DNA of 64,000 bases. It comes from CAYXPR01 sp964467255. Its GTDB lineage: Bacteria > Pseudomonadota > Alphaproteobacteria > Rickettsiales > RGZB01. The stretch is taken from the NCBI GenBank assembly GCA_964467255.1, contig CAYXPR010000005.1:1-64000 (forward strand), in the 5' to 3' direction. Shown in pieces: positions 44,046-53,179 of the stretch. Below the pieces are notes generated by a model, which was not told the origin of the DNA, did no database searches, and saw only the letters and a program-made list of their open reading frames with translations. Each line of letters begins with the position of its first letter. Positions within the stretch are counted from its first letter, which is position 1. The position numbers and the translations under genes are program-made.

Positions 44046-45626
44046 TTACGTGGCGTGAGCGGCAGGAAGCCTATCCACAAACTGAGTGAATGCGTGCGCT
44101 GCAGCGTAGAGGCGCTTGTTTTTTCCGGCGCTGATTTCGTTGGCCATCGGCGCTTCCGGCAAACATAAATCATGGCCATGCAAAATAATATCCCGCAATG
44201 TTTGCACGTGACGCGCAGGCATCACCCCGCCCGGTAAATCCACAATCTGCACTACATGCGCAATGTTTTCAGCCGCACTCATCGCGTGCTCCATCATTTC
44301 CGCATCGGGGATGTAATGAATTTCGAGCATCTGAATAGGTTTTGCCTCCCATGAAGGCGGCGGGGCAGTGGCTGCACCCACCACAATGCCATATGCACGG
44401 CGTAACCTGTCTTTTGCCTCTAAGGATTCGACGGCGCCCAAGCCCAGTACGGCGTTGCTATAGGCTTCCTGTAATGTCATCGCCGTTTTCACGGCACCGC
44501 CGGATTGCAGCAAGGCCTGTATCCACGGCGCATTATGCCATTCCGTTGCCGGCAGGCAGGGCGTCAGCCCCTCGGTAGCATTGTATTGGAGCGGATTCAG
44601 CACCATCGTTGCTATGCCACGGCAGGCACGTTCTGACACCATGTGTTTAAGCCGCGCAATATCGATGGCATTCGCTTCCACCTCTTTTGTCAGCTCAATA
44701 AGCACATGAATGTTCGGGAACAGCGCAAGGTAATGCAGCGCTTCGTGCAGTGTGCGGCTTAAGCGCAGCGGTGGTGCCACATAGGCCAGCGCTTCGTGGT
44801 TACTGGTGGGTAATGCGCAGCTGCGCGGCTGATATGCCATGTGCTGCAGCACAAAACCATGCTCGCAGCTGAGCACAGCAATCACTTGTTCGCTCACAAA
44901 TGCATGCGGCACGGTGGCAGAAATTTTAGTGAAGCCTGACAGCACATCATGCACTTCTATTTTGTCTGCCATGCGGCCTGTGGCACACAGTGCAAACGCG
45001 CCCGGCATTTCGTGCGTGGCAAGTTCCATCGCCGCTTGCAGCAAGCGGCCAATATGGTGCGGGTCTTCACCAAATGCCACCATGGACGCCACAAATATCA
45101 CCGTGTGTTTTTGCAGCACGTTGTGGCGCGCTAAATCTTTTGCCAGCATGGGCGCAATCATGTGGAGTGTATCCGCACCCAGCGTAATAACCGGAATATC
45201 ACCCGCATCAATGCAGGCCATCACCTGTTTTTTCAGCAACGGATAATGTTCACGCAAACAGAAATCAATCCCGTCAATCATGTAAGGCTCGTGGCGCGAA
45301 GGATGCACGCGGTATTCCTGCATCACAGATGCAAGCGACACTTCACCACCGGTGATAATACCAATCTGCGCCGCGATGCTTTCCAGCGCATCTTCTAACG
45401 CTTCGTCTGTTTCTTTCGTGCTGTGCTTCAGCAGCAAATCGCGGGTTTCCACCAGCTGGCGGAACAACATCTGCTGCTGCGTTGTGTCCCATGCGAGGTC
45501 TAAAATTTTCATCGCAAGCAGACTATGGCGGCTGTCATACATCGGTACCAGCGCACCGGCATCATCGTAGCCCATGCTAAATGTGCCGCCGGTGTGTATC
45601 AGCCTGTTATGTTTTATGTTCCCCAT
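44046..45626 (-). CDS. Asparaginase-like protein with altered active site
   Basis: Protein of 526 residues, longer than type I/II asparaginases (about 330). The N-terminal half follows the fold: LIHTGGTFSMGYD (first catalytic Thr, T12 or T15) and DIPVITLGADTLHMIAPMLA, which corresponds to the THGTDT block, with Ala151 in place of the second catalytic Thr and Asp152 kept. HTVIFVASMVAFGEDP matches the segment after it. The C-terminal 200 residues contain two extra regions (HVLIELTKEVEANAID and EIHYIPDAEMMEHAMSA). Activity is doubtful; a divergent amidohydrolase or a scaffold is possible. No signal peptide. Confidence 0.7.
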   Translation of the reverse strand: MGNIKHNRLIHTGGTFSMGYDDAGALVPMYDSRHSLLAMKILDLAWDTTQQQMLFRQLVETRDLLLKHSTKETDEALEDALESIAAQIGIITGGEVSLASVMQEYRVHPSRHEPYMIDGIDFCLREHYPLLKKQVMACIDAGDIPVITLGADTLHMIAPMLAKDLARHNVLQKHTVIFVASMVAFGEDPHHIGRLLQAAMELATHEMPGAFALCATGRMADKIEVHDVLSGFTKISATVPHAFVSEQVIAVLSCEHGFVLQHMAYQPRSCALPTSNHEALAYVAPPLRLSRTLHEALHYLALFPNIHVLIELTKEVEANAIDIARLKHMVSERACRGIATMVLNPLQYNATEGLTPCLPATEWHNAPWIQALLQSGGAVKTAMTLQEAYSNAVLGLGAVESLEAKDRLRRAYGIVVGAATAPPPSWEAKPIQMLEIHYIPDAEMMEHAMSAAENIAHVVQIVDLPGGVMPARHVQTLRDIILHGHDLCLPEAPMANEISAGKNKRLYAAAHAFTQFVDRLPAAHAT

Positions 45627-45879
45627 GCCGTGCGTAGCCTCGTGCCGTTTCTGGCGTTTTGCCGTGCAGTGTTTTTTGCCTTCGGGGGAAAGGCATAAGT
45701 CTCATCGTAGCAAACAAAGGTTAAGTATGTGTTAATAAAGGGTTTTTATGAATTAATACGCGTAAAAAACGAATAAAATCCAATCCATTTTTTGACCCCG
45801 AACTCCTGCTTTCATTCCCCCCCATTTTCTGACATACTAGCGCTCCGCACGCATCAAGGCGTGCCAGCGACGAGAGACC

Positions 45880-46596
45880 ATGCCGAAAAAGAAAACTCCC
45901 CCAAAAATCATTGCCATACGCCATGCTGCCGTGAAGGACCTTGGCTCCTTCCATCCGGTGTTTACGCAAGAGGGGCTGGAGGTGCATTACCTGGAGGCGC
46001 AGGAGGATATTTTACTCTCCCCCCTCACGCTGGAAGCCGCTCTGGTGGTCATTTTAGGCGGCCCGATGTGCGCGAATGAGCAAGACCGCTTCCCCTTCAT
46101 CAACGAAGAAATGAAACTGGTCAACAAGCGTATCACCGCCGGAAAACCGGTACTGGGCATTGGCCTTGGCGCGCAGGTGATTGCCAAAGCCCTTGGCGCA
46201 AAAATCTATCCGGCCGATAAGCGCGAAATCGGCTTCCGCGATATCAGGCTAACCGAAGCGGGCAAAAAAAGTTCCCTCCGCCACTTTGAACACGCCCCCG
46301 TGCTGCACTGGCATGGTGACACATTCGACCTGCCGCAAGGCGCACAATTACTGGCTTCCACCGATGTATGCGAGAATCAGGCCTTCTCTTATGGCAACGT
46401 GCTGGGCTTACAATTCCACCCGCAGGTGACCAAGCAGAATCTGGAGCAATGGTTTGATTATCACGACAGTGAGATTGCCAGCACCCCCGGCATCAGCCAC
46501 AAAAAGCTGGAGCAGCAACGGCAGGTACTGGCCGACAAAACCGAGCGCTGTGCCCGCTGGTTCATCAAAGACTGGCTGAATAGCGTCGGGCTTTAA
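45880..46596 (+). CDS. Class I glutamine amidotransferase-like protein lacking catalytic Cys and Glu
   Basis: Protein of 238 residues with a GMP-synthase-like glutaminase fold: ALVVILGGPMCANEQDRFPF, then GKPVLGIGLGAQVIAKALGA, where the nucleophile position of GICLGAQ is Gly95, and GNVLGLQFHPQVT, where H180 is kept but the triad Glu is Gln182. Two of three triad residues are changed, so it should not hydrolyse glutamine by the usual route. The C-terminal 50 residues are a helical extension (KKLEQQRQVLADKTERCARW). It stands alone upstream of the antitoxin-like gene. It may be a binding or regulatory pseudoenzyme. Confidence 0.8.
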   Translation: MPKKKTPPKIIAIRHAAVKDLGSFHPVFTQEGLEVHYLEAQEDILLSPLTLEAALVVILGGPMCANEQDRFPFINEEMKLVNKRITAGKPVLGIGLGAQVIAKALGAKIYPADKREIGFRDIRLTEAGKKSSLRHFEHAPVLHWHGDTFDLPQGAQLLASTDVCENQAFSYGNVLGLQFHPQVTKQNLEQWFDYHDSEIASTPGISHKKLEQQRQVLADKTERCARWFIKDWLNSVGL

Positions 46597-46661
46597 CATC
46601 TTCTTTATTAACCATTAAGTAAGGTTTTACTGTTAGAGTTTTTCTATCAGAGGATTTCTTG

Positions 46662-46856
46662 ATGCCGAAAGAACATGCAAAAATGGATGAAAATCGCCTG
46701 CGCCGCGATGAAGTGGACTTTATGTTCAGCATCGCCGCACTGCAGGGCGTGGCGCTTTCGGATGCCGTCAAACGTGAAATCGATAAATTCGCCCGCGGCA
46801 CCAAAAGTGCCGACGATGTGATTGCCTGGCTTCATGCCTCAAAATCAAAACGGTAG
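46662..46856 (+). CDS. VbhA-like small antitoxin, partner of the Fic/zeta protein
   Basis: Protein of 64 residues from the ATG at 46662. The pattern RRDEVDFMFSIAALQGVALS, followed by AVKREIDKFARGTKSADDVI, matches the VbhA fold: a helix with the inhibitory region SIAALQG (the family motif is S/T-xxx-E-G/N, here diverged to a Q-G end), then a G-(T/I)-(K/S)-(A/S)-(D/E) turn and a final helix. It ends 10 bp before the Fic/zeta gene and is probably co-transcribed. As in VbhA/VbhT it would block the Fic ATP site. Small and unannotated in many genomes. Confidence 0.6.
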   Translation: MPKEHAKMDENRLRRDEVDFMFSIAALQGVALSDAVKREIDKFARGTKSADDVIAWLHASKSKR

Positions 46857-46866
46857 GATGTAGAAT

Positions 46867-49209
46867 ATGGTAGAGCGCCCGCTACATGAACTCGATATCG
46901 CCCTCGCGATTATGCGCGGCAGGGATTTCCGCCGCGACTTCGACCCCACAACATTCAAGCAACACACAGCGCTGCAATATGGTCAGGCCTTCGATGATTT
47001 GCTGCGCAGCTGCCACTCTAAAATGTTTCAGGACATGTATAAGGACGATGTGACGCAGCGTCCGCACAACCGCATTGATGACCCGATGCGCCCCGGCAGT
47101 TTGGATGAGCCGTGGAAAAACCCCATGCTGCGGCATGAGATGAATTATCTGGCAAAAAAATTGTTCGATGGCGCACAGATGAAAGCGGGCATTGAAGAAT
47201 TGCCGGAGATTTTGGCAGAGTCGTACATCCGCCTCAAAAAAATCCAGCCTTTTGCCTATGGCAACGGTATGACGCTCGGGTTGTTTTTCTCAGCGATAAC
47301 GGAATTGGCGCATGACCGCCATATTTTCTTCGACACGCGCCGCCTCGGCATGGCAGACCATGAATTGATGGCAACGATTGATCAAAAAGTGCCTGACATC
47401 GCATCCATGTATAGCCGCGCCGATAATAAAGATAAGCACATTCAAGATGCCGTTCGCCCCGCGATGGATTTGCTGGTGCCTGTGTTTACGCAAGCACTGG
47501 ATAGTAGCATTGTGCGCAATCCGCCGCGCAAGGAAATCGAAAAATGGCCACCCCTACCCGACAGCAGTATTGAAATTGGTGGCTTACGGTTTTTGATGCA
47601 GCAACGCGGCGGCGACCGTTATTTGATTACCGTGAATGGTGGCCTCGTGCCTTTGAACAAACCAGAACATGGCGGCCCAGATTTAGAACATCGCCTGAAT
47701 CATCACATTGCGTCTGAAAACCTAATTGATACATTTCGTGTGCGACCAGCGGATGATGCATATTTGCCCATCGCGCGGCCCGAAGCTGGTAAAGCTGACG
47801 GTGTGTCGCTTGACAAAGGTGAGCCGCTCGCCTGCCTGAACGTAAATCCCCTCACAGGGCTCACGGGCCGTTATAATAAACGCCTCACGGATTTCTTAGA
47901 CCGTGAAAAAGCAGGCCTGCTGGAAGCAGGCGTCATCACCAAAAACAGCCTTGGTTTTATTGACCTTGCCACACCGAAAGTGGCGGAGGCTTTGCGTGGC
48001 AGGCTGGTAGAAGGCGATTCGTTCCGTCAGGTGCTTGACACTGCCATTGAACATGCCAGCGGCATGATGCATATCGTGAATGCCGCCGTGGATAAAGCCT
48101 TTGAGGGGAAAACACCACCCGTTGCGGAAGGCAAGGCACCACAGTTTATTATGTCGCAAGGTGGCGCAGCCTCTGGCAAAAGCAAAGTGGAGTCGCACGC
48201 AAAAAACCTTTGCGGTAATAATTACGTCACCGCATCGCTGGATGCCGCGCGTGAAAATTTCCAGCTCTATGATGTGATGCTAAAAGCCGGCCATCATGCC
48301 GACGACTATGCAGTGCTGGCACCTGTTGCCACGCTGATTCGTGAAAACATTGCCCGCCGCGCCTATAATGAAGGGTTCAACCTGCTCTATGACGGCACGG
48401 GCATTCCTTATAGCGGCAAATACGACAAACTGATTGCCACCTATCACGATAAAAAATTCCCCGTGGCAGTTGCTGGTGGCCTCGTGGGTGGTGATGCTAT
48501 TGGCACCGATGCGCCTACCGTGCGCTTCCAAACCTCTGTCGTTGGCGTGGATGCGATGCTGTACATCCCCGAAGACCGCAAAGGAGAATTCGGCGCCAGC
48601 ACACCAGAGCGCAAGCAGATGCGCTTTAAAGCCACGGGCCGTACGCTGCCCGACAATGAAATGTATGAACGCCACGAGCAGGCGGCAAAGTCCTTCCTCG
48701 CAGCAGCGTTCGACAGCAAGGTGGATACGTTCAGGCTTTATGACAATGCCGGTGCGCCCAGCGAAGAGTCGCTCCTTGCGCAGCGTTTTGCAAAAATAGA
48801 TGCAGCCACCAAAGATGCGCTGAACGAAGCGCAGCGTGAAGGCCGCCTAATGGATAAAGTGAAAGAGCTTGGCTGGATGCCGCCGCTAGTGGAAAGCCCG
48901 AAAGAGATGACTGAGAAAGGCATTTCGTTTGTGCTAAATAAGCAGGGTAAAGACGACTACACCGTGCTGATGGTGTATGACACGTCACGCTTTATTGACC
49001 TCGTGCGCAAATCGCATTTGAACGAACGTCCTGTGGGTTATGAAGCACTGCCTTATCTTGACGATGTGAGCAATTGGTTGGTACAGCATGGCGTGGGCGA
49101 CACAAACGGGCGCGGCAGCAAGGCAGACCTGAAAAAGCCATTCAGCCATGCAGACAGCGTACGTGAGCGCGAAGGCACTGGCCCCGCTCCGCACCCAAGG
49201 CTGCATTAA
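46867..49209 (+). CDS. Degenerate Fic domain fused to zeta-toxin-like kinase domain
   Basis: Protein of 780 residues. The N-terminal region (about 85-170) reads like a Fic fold: ILAESYIRLKKIQPFAYGNG then MTLGLFFSAITELA, placing the HPFxxGNGRxxR motif at 127-138, but as QPFAYGNGMTLG, so catalytic His and both Arg are missing. About 130 residues of linker lead to a P-loop kinase region resembling zeta toxins: FIMSQGGAASGKSK (Walker A, 432-439), NYVTASLDAAREN, VLAPVATLIRENIARRAYNE and LLYDGTGI. Zeta kinases phosphorylate UDP-N-acetylglucosamine or nucleotides. The preceding VbhA-like gene fits a toxin-antitoxin pair. The tail (about 680-780) is helical. Could also be a secreted effector. Confidence 0.6.
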   Translation: MVERPLHELDIALAIMRGRDFRRDFDPTTFKQHTALQYGQAFDDLLRSCHSKMFQDMYKDDVTQRPHNRIDDPMRPGSLDEPWKNPMLRHEMNYLAKKLFDGAQMKAGIEELPEILAESYIRLKKIQPFAYGNGMTLGLFFSAITELAHDRHIFFDTRRLGMADHELMATIDQKVPDIASMYSRADNKDKHIQDAVRPAMDLLVPVFTQALDSSIVRNPPRKEIEKWPPLPDSSIEIGGLRFLMQQRGGDRYLITVNGGLVPLNKPEHGGPDLEHRLNHHIASENLIDTFRVRPADDAYLPIARPEAGKADGVSLDKGEPLACLNVNPLTGLTGRYNKRLTDFLDREKAGLLEAGVITKNSLGFIDLATPKVAEALRGRLVEGDSFRQVLDTAIEHASGMMHIVNAAVDKAFEGKTPPVAEGKAPQFIMSQGGAASGKSKVESHAKNLCGNNYVTASLDAARENFQLYDVMLKAGHHADDYAVLAPVATLIRENIARRAYNEGFNLLYDGTGIPYSGKYDKLIATYHDKKFPVAVAGGLVGGDAIGTDAPTVRFQTSVVGVDAMLYIPEDRKGEFGASTPERKQMRFKATGRTLPDNEMYERHEQAAKSFLAAAFDSKVDTFRLYDNAGAPSEESLLAQRFAKIDAATKDALNEAQREGRLMDKVKELGWMPPLVESPKEMTEKGISFVLNKQGKDDYTVLMVYDTSRFIDLVRKSHLNERPVGYEALPYLDDVSNWLVQHGVGDTNGRGSKADLKKPFSHADSVREREGTGPAPHPRLH

Positions 49210-49210
49210 T

Positions 49211-49975
49211 TCAGTTCAGCCCAAGCAGGCTCGAAAGACTATCCTCAAAATGATTGAGGTACCACATCATGCCCGCCGAGAGCGTAATCATCATGATATA
49301 AAAACTGATGAGCAATTGCAGTGGCACCATGATAAAGAACACCTGCATATTCGGCATGAGGCGGCTCATCATGCCCGCGCCTAAGTACAGCAGCAAGCCA
49401 ATCACAATTAGCGGCGCGCCGATTTTTACCGCCAGCAGAAAGCCTTCCGCCAGTAGATTCGCCGCGGTTTCTGCAAAATCACCCATCGGGGGCAAATGCG
49501 CCGGAATAAACACGTGGTAGCTGCTCACTAAACCTTGCAGCATCATGTGGTGCAGATCGGTGGTGAATAAAAGCGTGATGCCGAGAATCGTCATGAAGTT
49601 ACCAATCACCGAACCTTGCGAGCCTTGTGTGCTATCGAACAAAATGGCCGAGGCAAGGCTCGACTGAAACGCAATAATCATACCGGCAATGTGCATCACA
49701 CTCTGGATGATGCGTGCCAGTGCGCCAATGAAAATCCCTGCCAGCACTTCGCCGCCTATCAGCATAAAGGCCTGCATGATATCGCCCGGCGCTTCCGGTA
49801 TCAGCGGTTGCACAATGGGCAGCACCAGCATGGAAACCGCGAGTGCCAGCAACAAGCGAACGCGCGGCTGCACATAAAATTCACCGAAACCCGGCAGCAA
49901 CATAAGCGCGGCGCCGATGCGGGAAAACACAAAGAAATATTGGAAACTAAGTTCGGTAAGAAAGGACTCCAGCAT
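49211..49975 (-). CDS. fliR: Flagellar export gate protein FliR
   Basis: Membrane protein of 254 residues, part of the flagellar type III export gate. The first part (QYFFVFSRIGAALMLLPGFG, YVQPRVRLLLALAVSMLVLP) and GEVLAGIFIGALARIIQSVM are typical of FliR/SctT, with about six helices and a C-terminal hydrophobic segment (FFIMVPLQLLISFYIMMITL). It is last in the flgB-flgC-fliE-fliQ-fliR run, 9 bp after fliQ. In other organisms flhB may be fused or follow; here the next gene is the convergent Fic/zeta gene. Confidence 0.93.
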   Translation of the reverse strand: MLESFLTELSFQYFFVFSRIGAALMLLPGFGEFYVQPRVRLLLALAVSMLVLPIVQPLIPEAPGDIMQAFMLIGGEVLAGIFIGALARIIQSVMHIAGMIIAFQSSLASAILFDSTQGSQGSVIGNFMTILGITLLFTTDLHHMMLQGLVSSYHVFIPAHLPPMGDFAETAANLLAEGFLLAVKIGAPLIVIGLLLYLGAGMMSRLMPNMQVFFIMVPLQLLISFYIMMITLSAGMMWYLNHFEDSLSSLLGLN

Positions 49976-49983
49976 ACGCGCCG

Positions 49984-50250
49984 CTAGCCGATGCCGATAA
50001 TCTGCTCATACAAGTGCTCGTTCAAAAGCTGCAACGTGCGGTACATGAACGGCAGGAATATGAGCAGCGCAAAAAACATCGCCACTATTTTTGGTACGAA
50101 AGTTAACGTGGCTTCCTGAATTTGCGTGAGCGCCTGAAACAGCGCGATGATTAAACCCACCACCAGCGCCACCATCATCACCGGCAGCGATATTTTGATT
50201 AGCACCCACAGCGCCTCTCGGGCGATATCCAGCGTTTCGGGGGTATCCAT
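49984..50250 (-). CDS. fliQ: Flagellar export gate protein FliQ
   Basis: Small two-helix export-gate subunit of 88 residues. LDIAREALWVLIKISLPVMM and the second segment VALVVGLIIALFQALTQIQE match FliQ; TFVPKIVAMFFALLIFLPFM and a short tail complete the family pattern. Located between fliE and fliR with 33- and 9-bp gaps, in the common order. Confidence 0.95.
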   Translation of the reverse strand: MDTPETLDIAREALWVLIKISLPVMMVALVVGLIIALFQALTQIQEATLTFVPKIVAMFFALLIFLPFMYRTLQLLNEHLYEQIIGIG

Positions 50251-50282
50251 GTGCGGGGAGATTCCTTGCGGTTTAGAGCGCG

Positions 50283-50612
50283 TTAAATCGGCATTTTAAT
50301 GATGTCCTGATAGGCATTCACCACGCGGTCGCGAATCGCGGTGATGGCCTTCAGGGTGAGCTCAGCGTTCGACACTGCCACGGCCAAATCATCAAGGCTG
50401 ATTTGGTTCACCATCGCTTTGGTGCCCGCCACTTCAGCGCGGCGGGTGGAATTAATTGCATCGTTCACCACGGCACCCACCATGTCGGAAAAATCTGGCT
50501 TTGCGGGGCTGGATACTTTCTGCGTTAATTCAAGCGGCGAGGTATCAATCGGTCGGATGTTCGCCTGATGGTATGCATTCGATGCCGAAAGAATTTTTGT
50601 TGAGTCTACCAT
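50283..50612 (-). CDS. fliE: Flagellar hook-basal body protein FliE
   Basis: Protein of 109 residues linking the MS ring to the rod. The C-terminal half has the FliE core: RAEVAGTKAMVNQISLDDLA, VSNAELTLKAITAIRDRVV, and YQDIIKMPI at the end. The N-terminus is poorly ordered, as usual. Lies between flgC and fliQ. Confidence 0.92.
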   Translation of the reverse strand: MVDSTKILSASNAYHQANIRPIDTSPLELTQKVSSPAKPDFSDMVGAVVNDAINSTRRAEVAGTKAMVNQISLDDLAVAVSNAELTLKAITAIRDRVVNAYQDIIKMPI

Positions 50613-50651
50613 ATGCTTACCTACCCCGTGTTATGCCCAGTTCCCTAACGC

Positions 50652-51062
50652 CTACCGCATCATGTCGATGGTGCGGGTAATCATGCCTTTGGTGGTTTCA
50701 ATCACCGCCAGATTCGCCTCGTAGCTACGCTGCGCTTCTTTCATGTCCGCCGTTTCAACGAGCGTATCCACATTCGCTTTTTTCACATAGCCACTCGCAT
50801 CTGCCGCCGGATGGCTTGGGTCAAGCTCCAGTTTGAAATCACCCGGGTCACGGTCTACCTTGCGAACCTTTACTACTTCCGCATCCAGCTCTTTGTCGAG
50901 TACGTTTTTAAAGCTGATGGTTTTGCGGCGATACGGGTCACCCCCCGGCGTGGTCGCCGTGGATTCCGCGTTCGCAATATTTTCTGCCACCACGCGCATA
51001 CGAGTGCTTTGCGCCTGCATGCCGGAACCGGCGATAAACATGGAATCTTTTAAATCTGCCAT
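50652..51062 (-). CDS. flgC: Proximal rod protein FlgC
   Basis: Rod protein of 136 residues. It starts MADLKDSMFIAGSGMQAQST and has RMRVVAENIANAESTATTPG, the flagellar rod/hook Asn-rich motif; the middle has DPYRRKTISFKN and the end EAQRSYEANLAVIETTKGMI, all typical of FlgC. Exported through the flagellar type III system. It is followed 20 bp downstream of flgB. Confidence 0.94.
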   Translation of the reverse strand: MADLKDSMFIAGSGMQAQSTRMRVVAENIANAESTATTPGGDPYRRKTISFKNVLDKELDAEVVKVRKVDRDPGDFKLELDPSHPAADASGYVKKANVDTLVETADMKEAQRSYEANLAVIETTKGMITRTIDMMR

Positions 51063-51081
51063 ACTTTCCTCCTAACCCGTG

Positions 51082-51489
51082 TTATTGCCGCGGGCCGATG
51101 GAGATGTTGAACATCTCCGTCATGCGGCGATACAGGCTTGTCGTCGTTTGGTAGTCGGTATTGTTCGACTGCATTTTCATCATCTGGTCTTCAAGCGTGA
51201 CGTTATTCCCATTCGGCGCCACCTCGGTGATATCTTGCTGCTCGGCCACCTCAAACCGCGTTGCGCCACCGCTGGTGGGCTGCATATGCCCCGCCCGTGT
51301 CGCTGCCATCGGCAGCTTGTTTGCAGCATCGTGCGCCATTTCCTTAAAGTCGAGCTGCTTTAAATCTTTGGCTTTATATTTGGGCGTATTCGCGTTGGCG
51401 ATATTCTGGGCAAGCACAGCCTGACGCTCTGACCCGTAGGCCATGCGCTGCTTCATCATGGAGAAGAGTTGGAGCTTGGAAAAATCCAT
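51082..51489 (-). CDS. flgB: Proximal rod protein FlgB
   Basis: Rod protein of 135 residues from the ATG at 51489 (MDFSKLQLFSMMKQRMAYGS). A longer frame from 51528 adds 13 residues but does not fit the family. RQAVLAQNIANANTPKYKAK is the FlgB signature, and the tail DQMMKMQSNNTDYQTTTSLY followed by MTEMF is the rod C-terminal helix. First gene of the flagellar cluster on this strand. Confidence 0.92.
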   Translation of the reverse strand: MDFSKLQLFSMMKQRMAYGSERQAVLAQNIANANTPKYKAKDLKQLDFKEMAHDAANKLPMAATRAGHMQPTSGGATRFEVAEQQDITEVAPNGNNVTLEDQMMKMQSNNTDYQTTTSLYRRMTEMFNISIGPRQ

Positions 51490-51575
51490 CAGAATGTACC
51501 CCTTGCCCTCAATTATGCCCCACGGCAAAAGGGTTTGTACAGGGTTTTATCAAGCCTGCTTTAACACCCTGAAAA

Positions 51576-52286
51576 TCAATTGTAATCTGCCACTGCAACC
51601 CCCAGCACACGGCCTTGGCCTTCCTGCTGAAGAATGACCGCCACGCGGTCGGGGCTCAAGGACCATTCTTTGGGCACGGAAATATCCTGCGCAACCCCGT
51701 CCCACTGCCCTGCTTTTTGCATGTGACGCACCACGTGATGCGTCATCAGCTTCTTGCCCTTGTTCTCGCCACGGGAAGGTGAGCTTTCTCGCTCTCTGTC
51801 AAAGCCCAGCACCCACACATCGGCCACCGGCGCACCTTTGCGATCTGGCAAGGTAATGGTCATTTTTTCTGCATCAACCACCAGCTTCACCGGCACATCC
51901 ACCATCCCTTGTTTGGCCTGATTCATCAACCCCTCGATGCGCTTTTTATCGGCGCCGCTGGCATCGTCCAGCCCATCCACCACCACCTGCGGCGTGTAAT
52001 TCGAGCGCTGTTTCCAACCCAGCTGATAGAGGGTTTGACGGTTGGTAAACAGCTCATCACCATACTCATCTTTCCAGCCAATACGGTCCCAATAGGTCAC
52101 GTGGAAGGTCAGCGGCAACACATCCGGCCGTTGGGTCAACTCACCCATATAGGCCTCGGCAGGCGGGCAATAAGAACAGCCATCGGACGTAAAAAGCTCT
52201 ATCACCACAGGGCGTGCAAACGCGCCAGAAGCCAGCATTAGAGCAGCACTCAGCGTTAGCAGCGCGACTGTTTTTTTCATTGCCAT
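51576..52286 (-). CDS. DUF1223 periplasmic thioredoxin-fold protein
   Basis: Protein of 236 residues with a signal peptide (ending ASGAFA). The DUF1223 hallmark PVVIELFTSDGCSYCPPAEA contains a CxxC motif, and PLTFHVTYWDRIGWKDEYGD, YTPQVVVDG and GVAVADYN at the C-terminus are further family features. It is probably a periplasmic thiol or redox protein. The start could be Met1 or Met3; both lie within the signal peptide lead. Confidence 0.9.
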   Translation of the reverse strand: MAMKKTVALLTLSAALMLASGAFARPVVIELFTSDGCSYCPPAEAYMGELTQRPDVLPLTFHVTYWDRIGWKDEYGDELFTNRQTLYQLGWKQRSNYTPQVVVDGLDDASGADKKRIEGLMNQAKQGMVDVPVKLVVDAEKMTITLPDRKGAPVADVWVLGFDRERESSPSRGENKGKKLMTHHVVRHMQKAGQWDGVAQDISVPKEWSLSPDRVAVILQQEGQGRVLGVAVADYN

Positions 52287-52417
52287 TATTAAAAACCCTT
52301 CCAGCTTAAATGCTGCGCTGCAGCATCGAATATGCCTTAAAACCTTATGAAATCAGCGGCTTAATTAATGCTTTCTTAAGATTTTTAGGGTATATTGAAT
52401 CGTGGAGGTAATCAAGC

Positions 52418-53170
52418 GTGCTGGATATGGCTGCTGTACCTGTTGGCTCTGAAGAACACCCACGCAAGCACCTGCTTCTGCGTATCGTTTCTCTTGTTGC
52501 CCCACGCAACATCCTGAAATCTTTTCATGGCTTTGTTGGCTTATTCCATAACCCGGAACCGTTTTACCGCCTCTGCGCCAAACTGATTATCCGCGGGCTG
52601 TACCGTACCAAATTCGAAGGCTTTGAAACGCTGCCGGAAACCGGCGGCGCCATTCTCATCTGCAACCACGTTTCGTATGTGGATGGCATGGTGCTGAACG
52701 CCGCCAGCAAACGCAAAATCCGCTTCCTGATTGACGAAGATATTTATAATGTGCCTGCGGTAAATTACTTTATGAAGCTCGACAGGGCCATCCCGATTGC
52801 ACCCAACCGCGAAGCCGTTGCAAAGGCGCTGGACGAAGTGGCCGCAGGGCTTGCCGCAGGTGACTTTATCTGCATCTTCCCTGAAGGCCAGCTCACCTAC
52901 ACAGGGAACATGACACGCTTCAAATTCGGTATCGAATGGATTGTAAAACGCTCACCGGTACCGGTCTATCCCATCGCCCTTAAAGGCCTGTGGGGGAGTG
53001 TACTCAGCCGCAAATATCGCCACTCACGCTTTAAAATGTTCCCACGCAGCTTCCGGCGTAAAGTGTGGGCAAAGGTGGGCGAAGTGATTCCGGCGGAAAA
53101 AGTAAAGGTCAGCAACTTGCAGCGCGTGGTGATGGATTTGAAAAACTCCATCCAAATGCCCGGTGCGTAA
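52418..53170 (+). CDS. 1-acyl-sn-glycerol-3-phosphate acyltransferase (PlsC-like)
   Basis: Membrane-associated phospholipid acyltransferase of 250 residues, making phosphatidic acid or acting on a related lipid. Motif I NHVSYVDGM (HX4D with Asn-His-x4-Asp) and motif III IFPEGQLTYTG (FPEG) are both clear; the KLDRAIPI motif II lies between them. The GTG start at 52418 has GGAGG nine bases upstream, favouring it over the inner ATG at 52427. Alone on the plus strand between DUF1223 and the hydrolase pair. Confidence 0.88.
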   Translation: MLDMAAVPVGSEEHPRKHLLLRIVSLVAPRNILKSFHGFVGLFHNPEPFYRLCAKLIIRGLYRTKFEGFETLPETGGAILICNHVSYVDGMVLNAASKRKIRFLIDEDIYNVPAVNYFMKLDRAIPIAPNREAVAKALDEVAAGLAAGDFICIFPEGQLTYTGNMTRFKFGIEWIVKRSPVPVYPIALKGLWGSVLSRKYRHSRFKMFPRSFRRKVWAKVGEVIPAEKVKVSNLQRVVMDLKNSIQMPGA

Positions 53171-53179
53171 AACCCTCGG

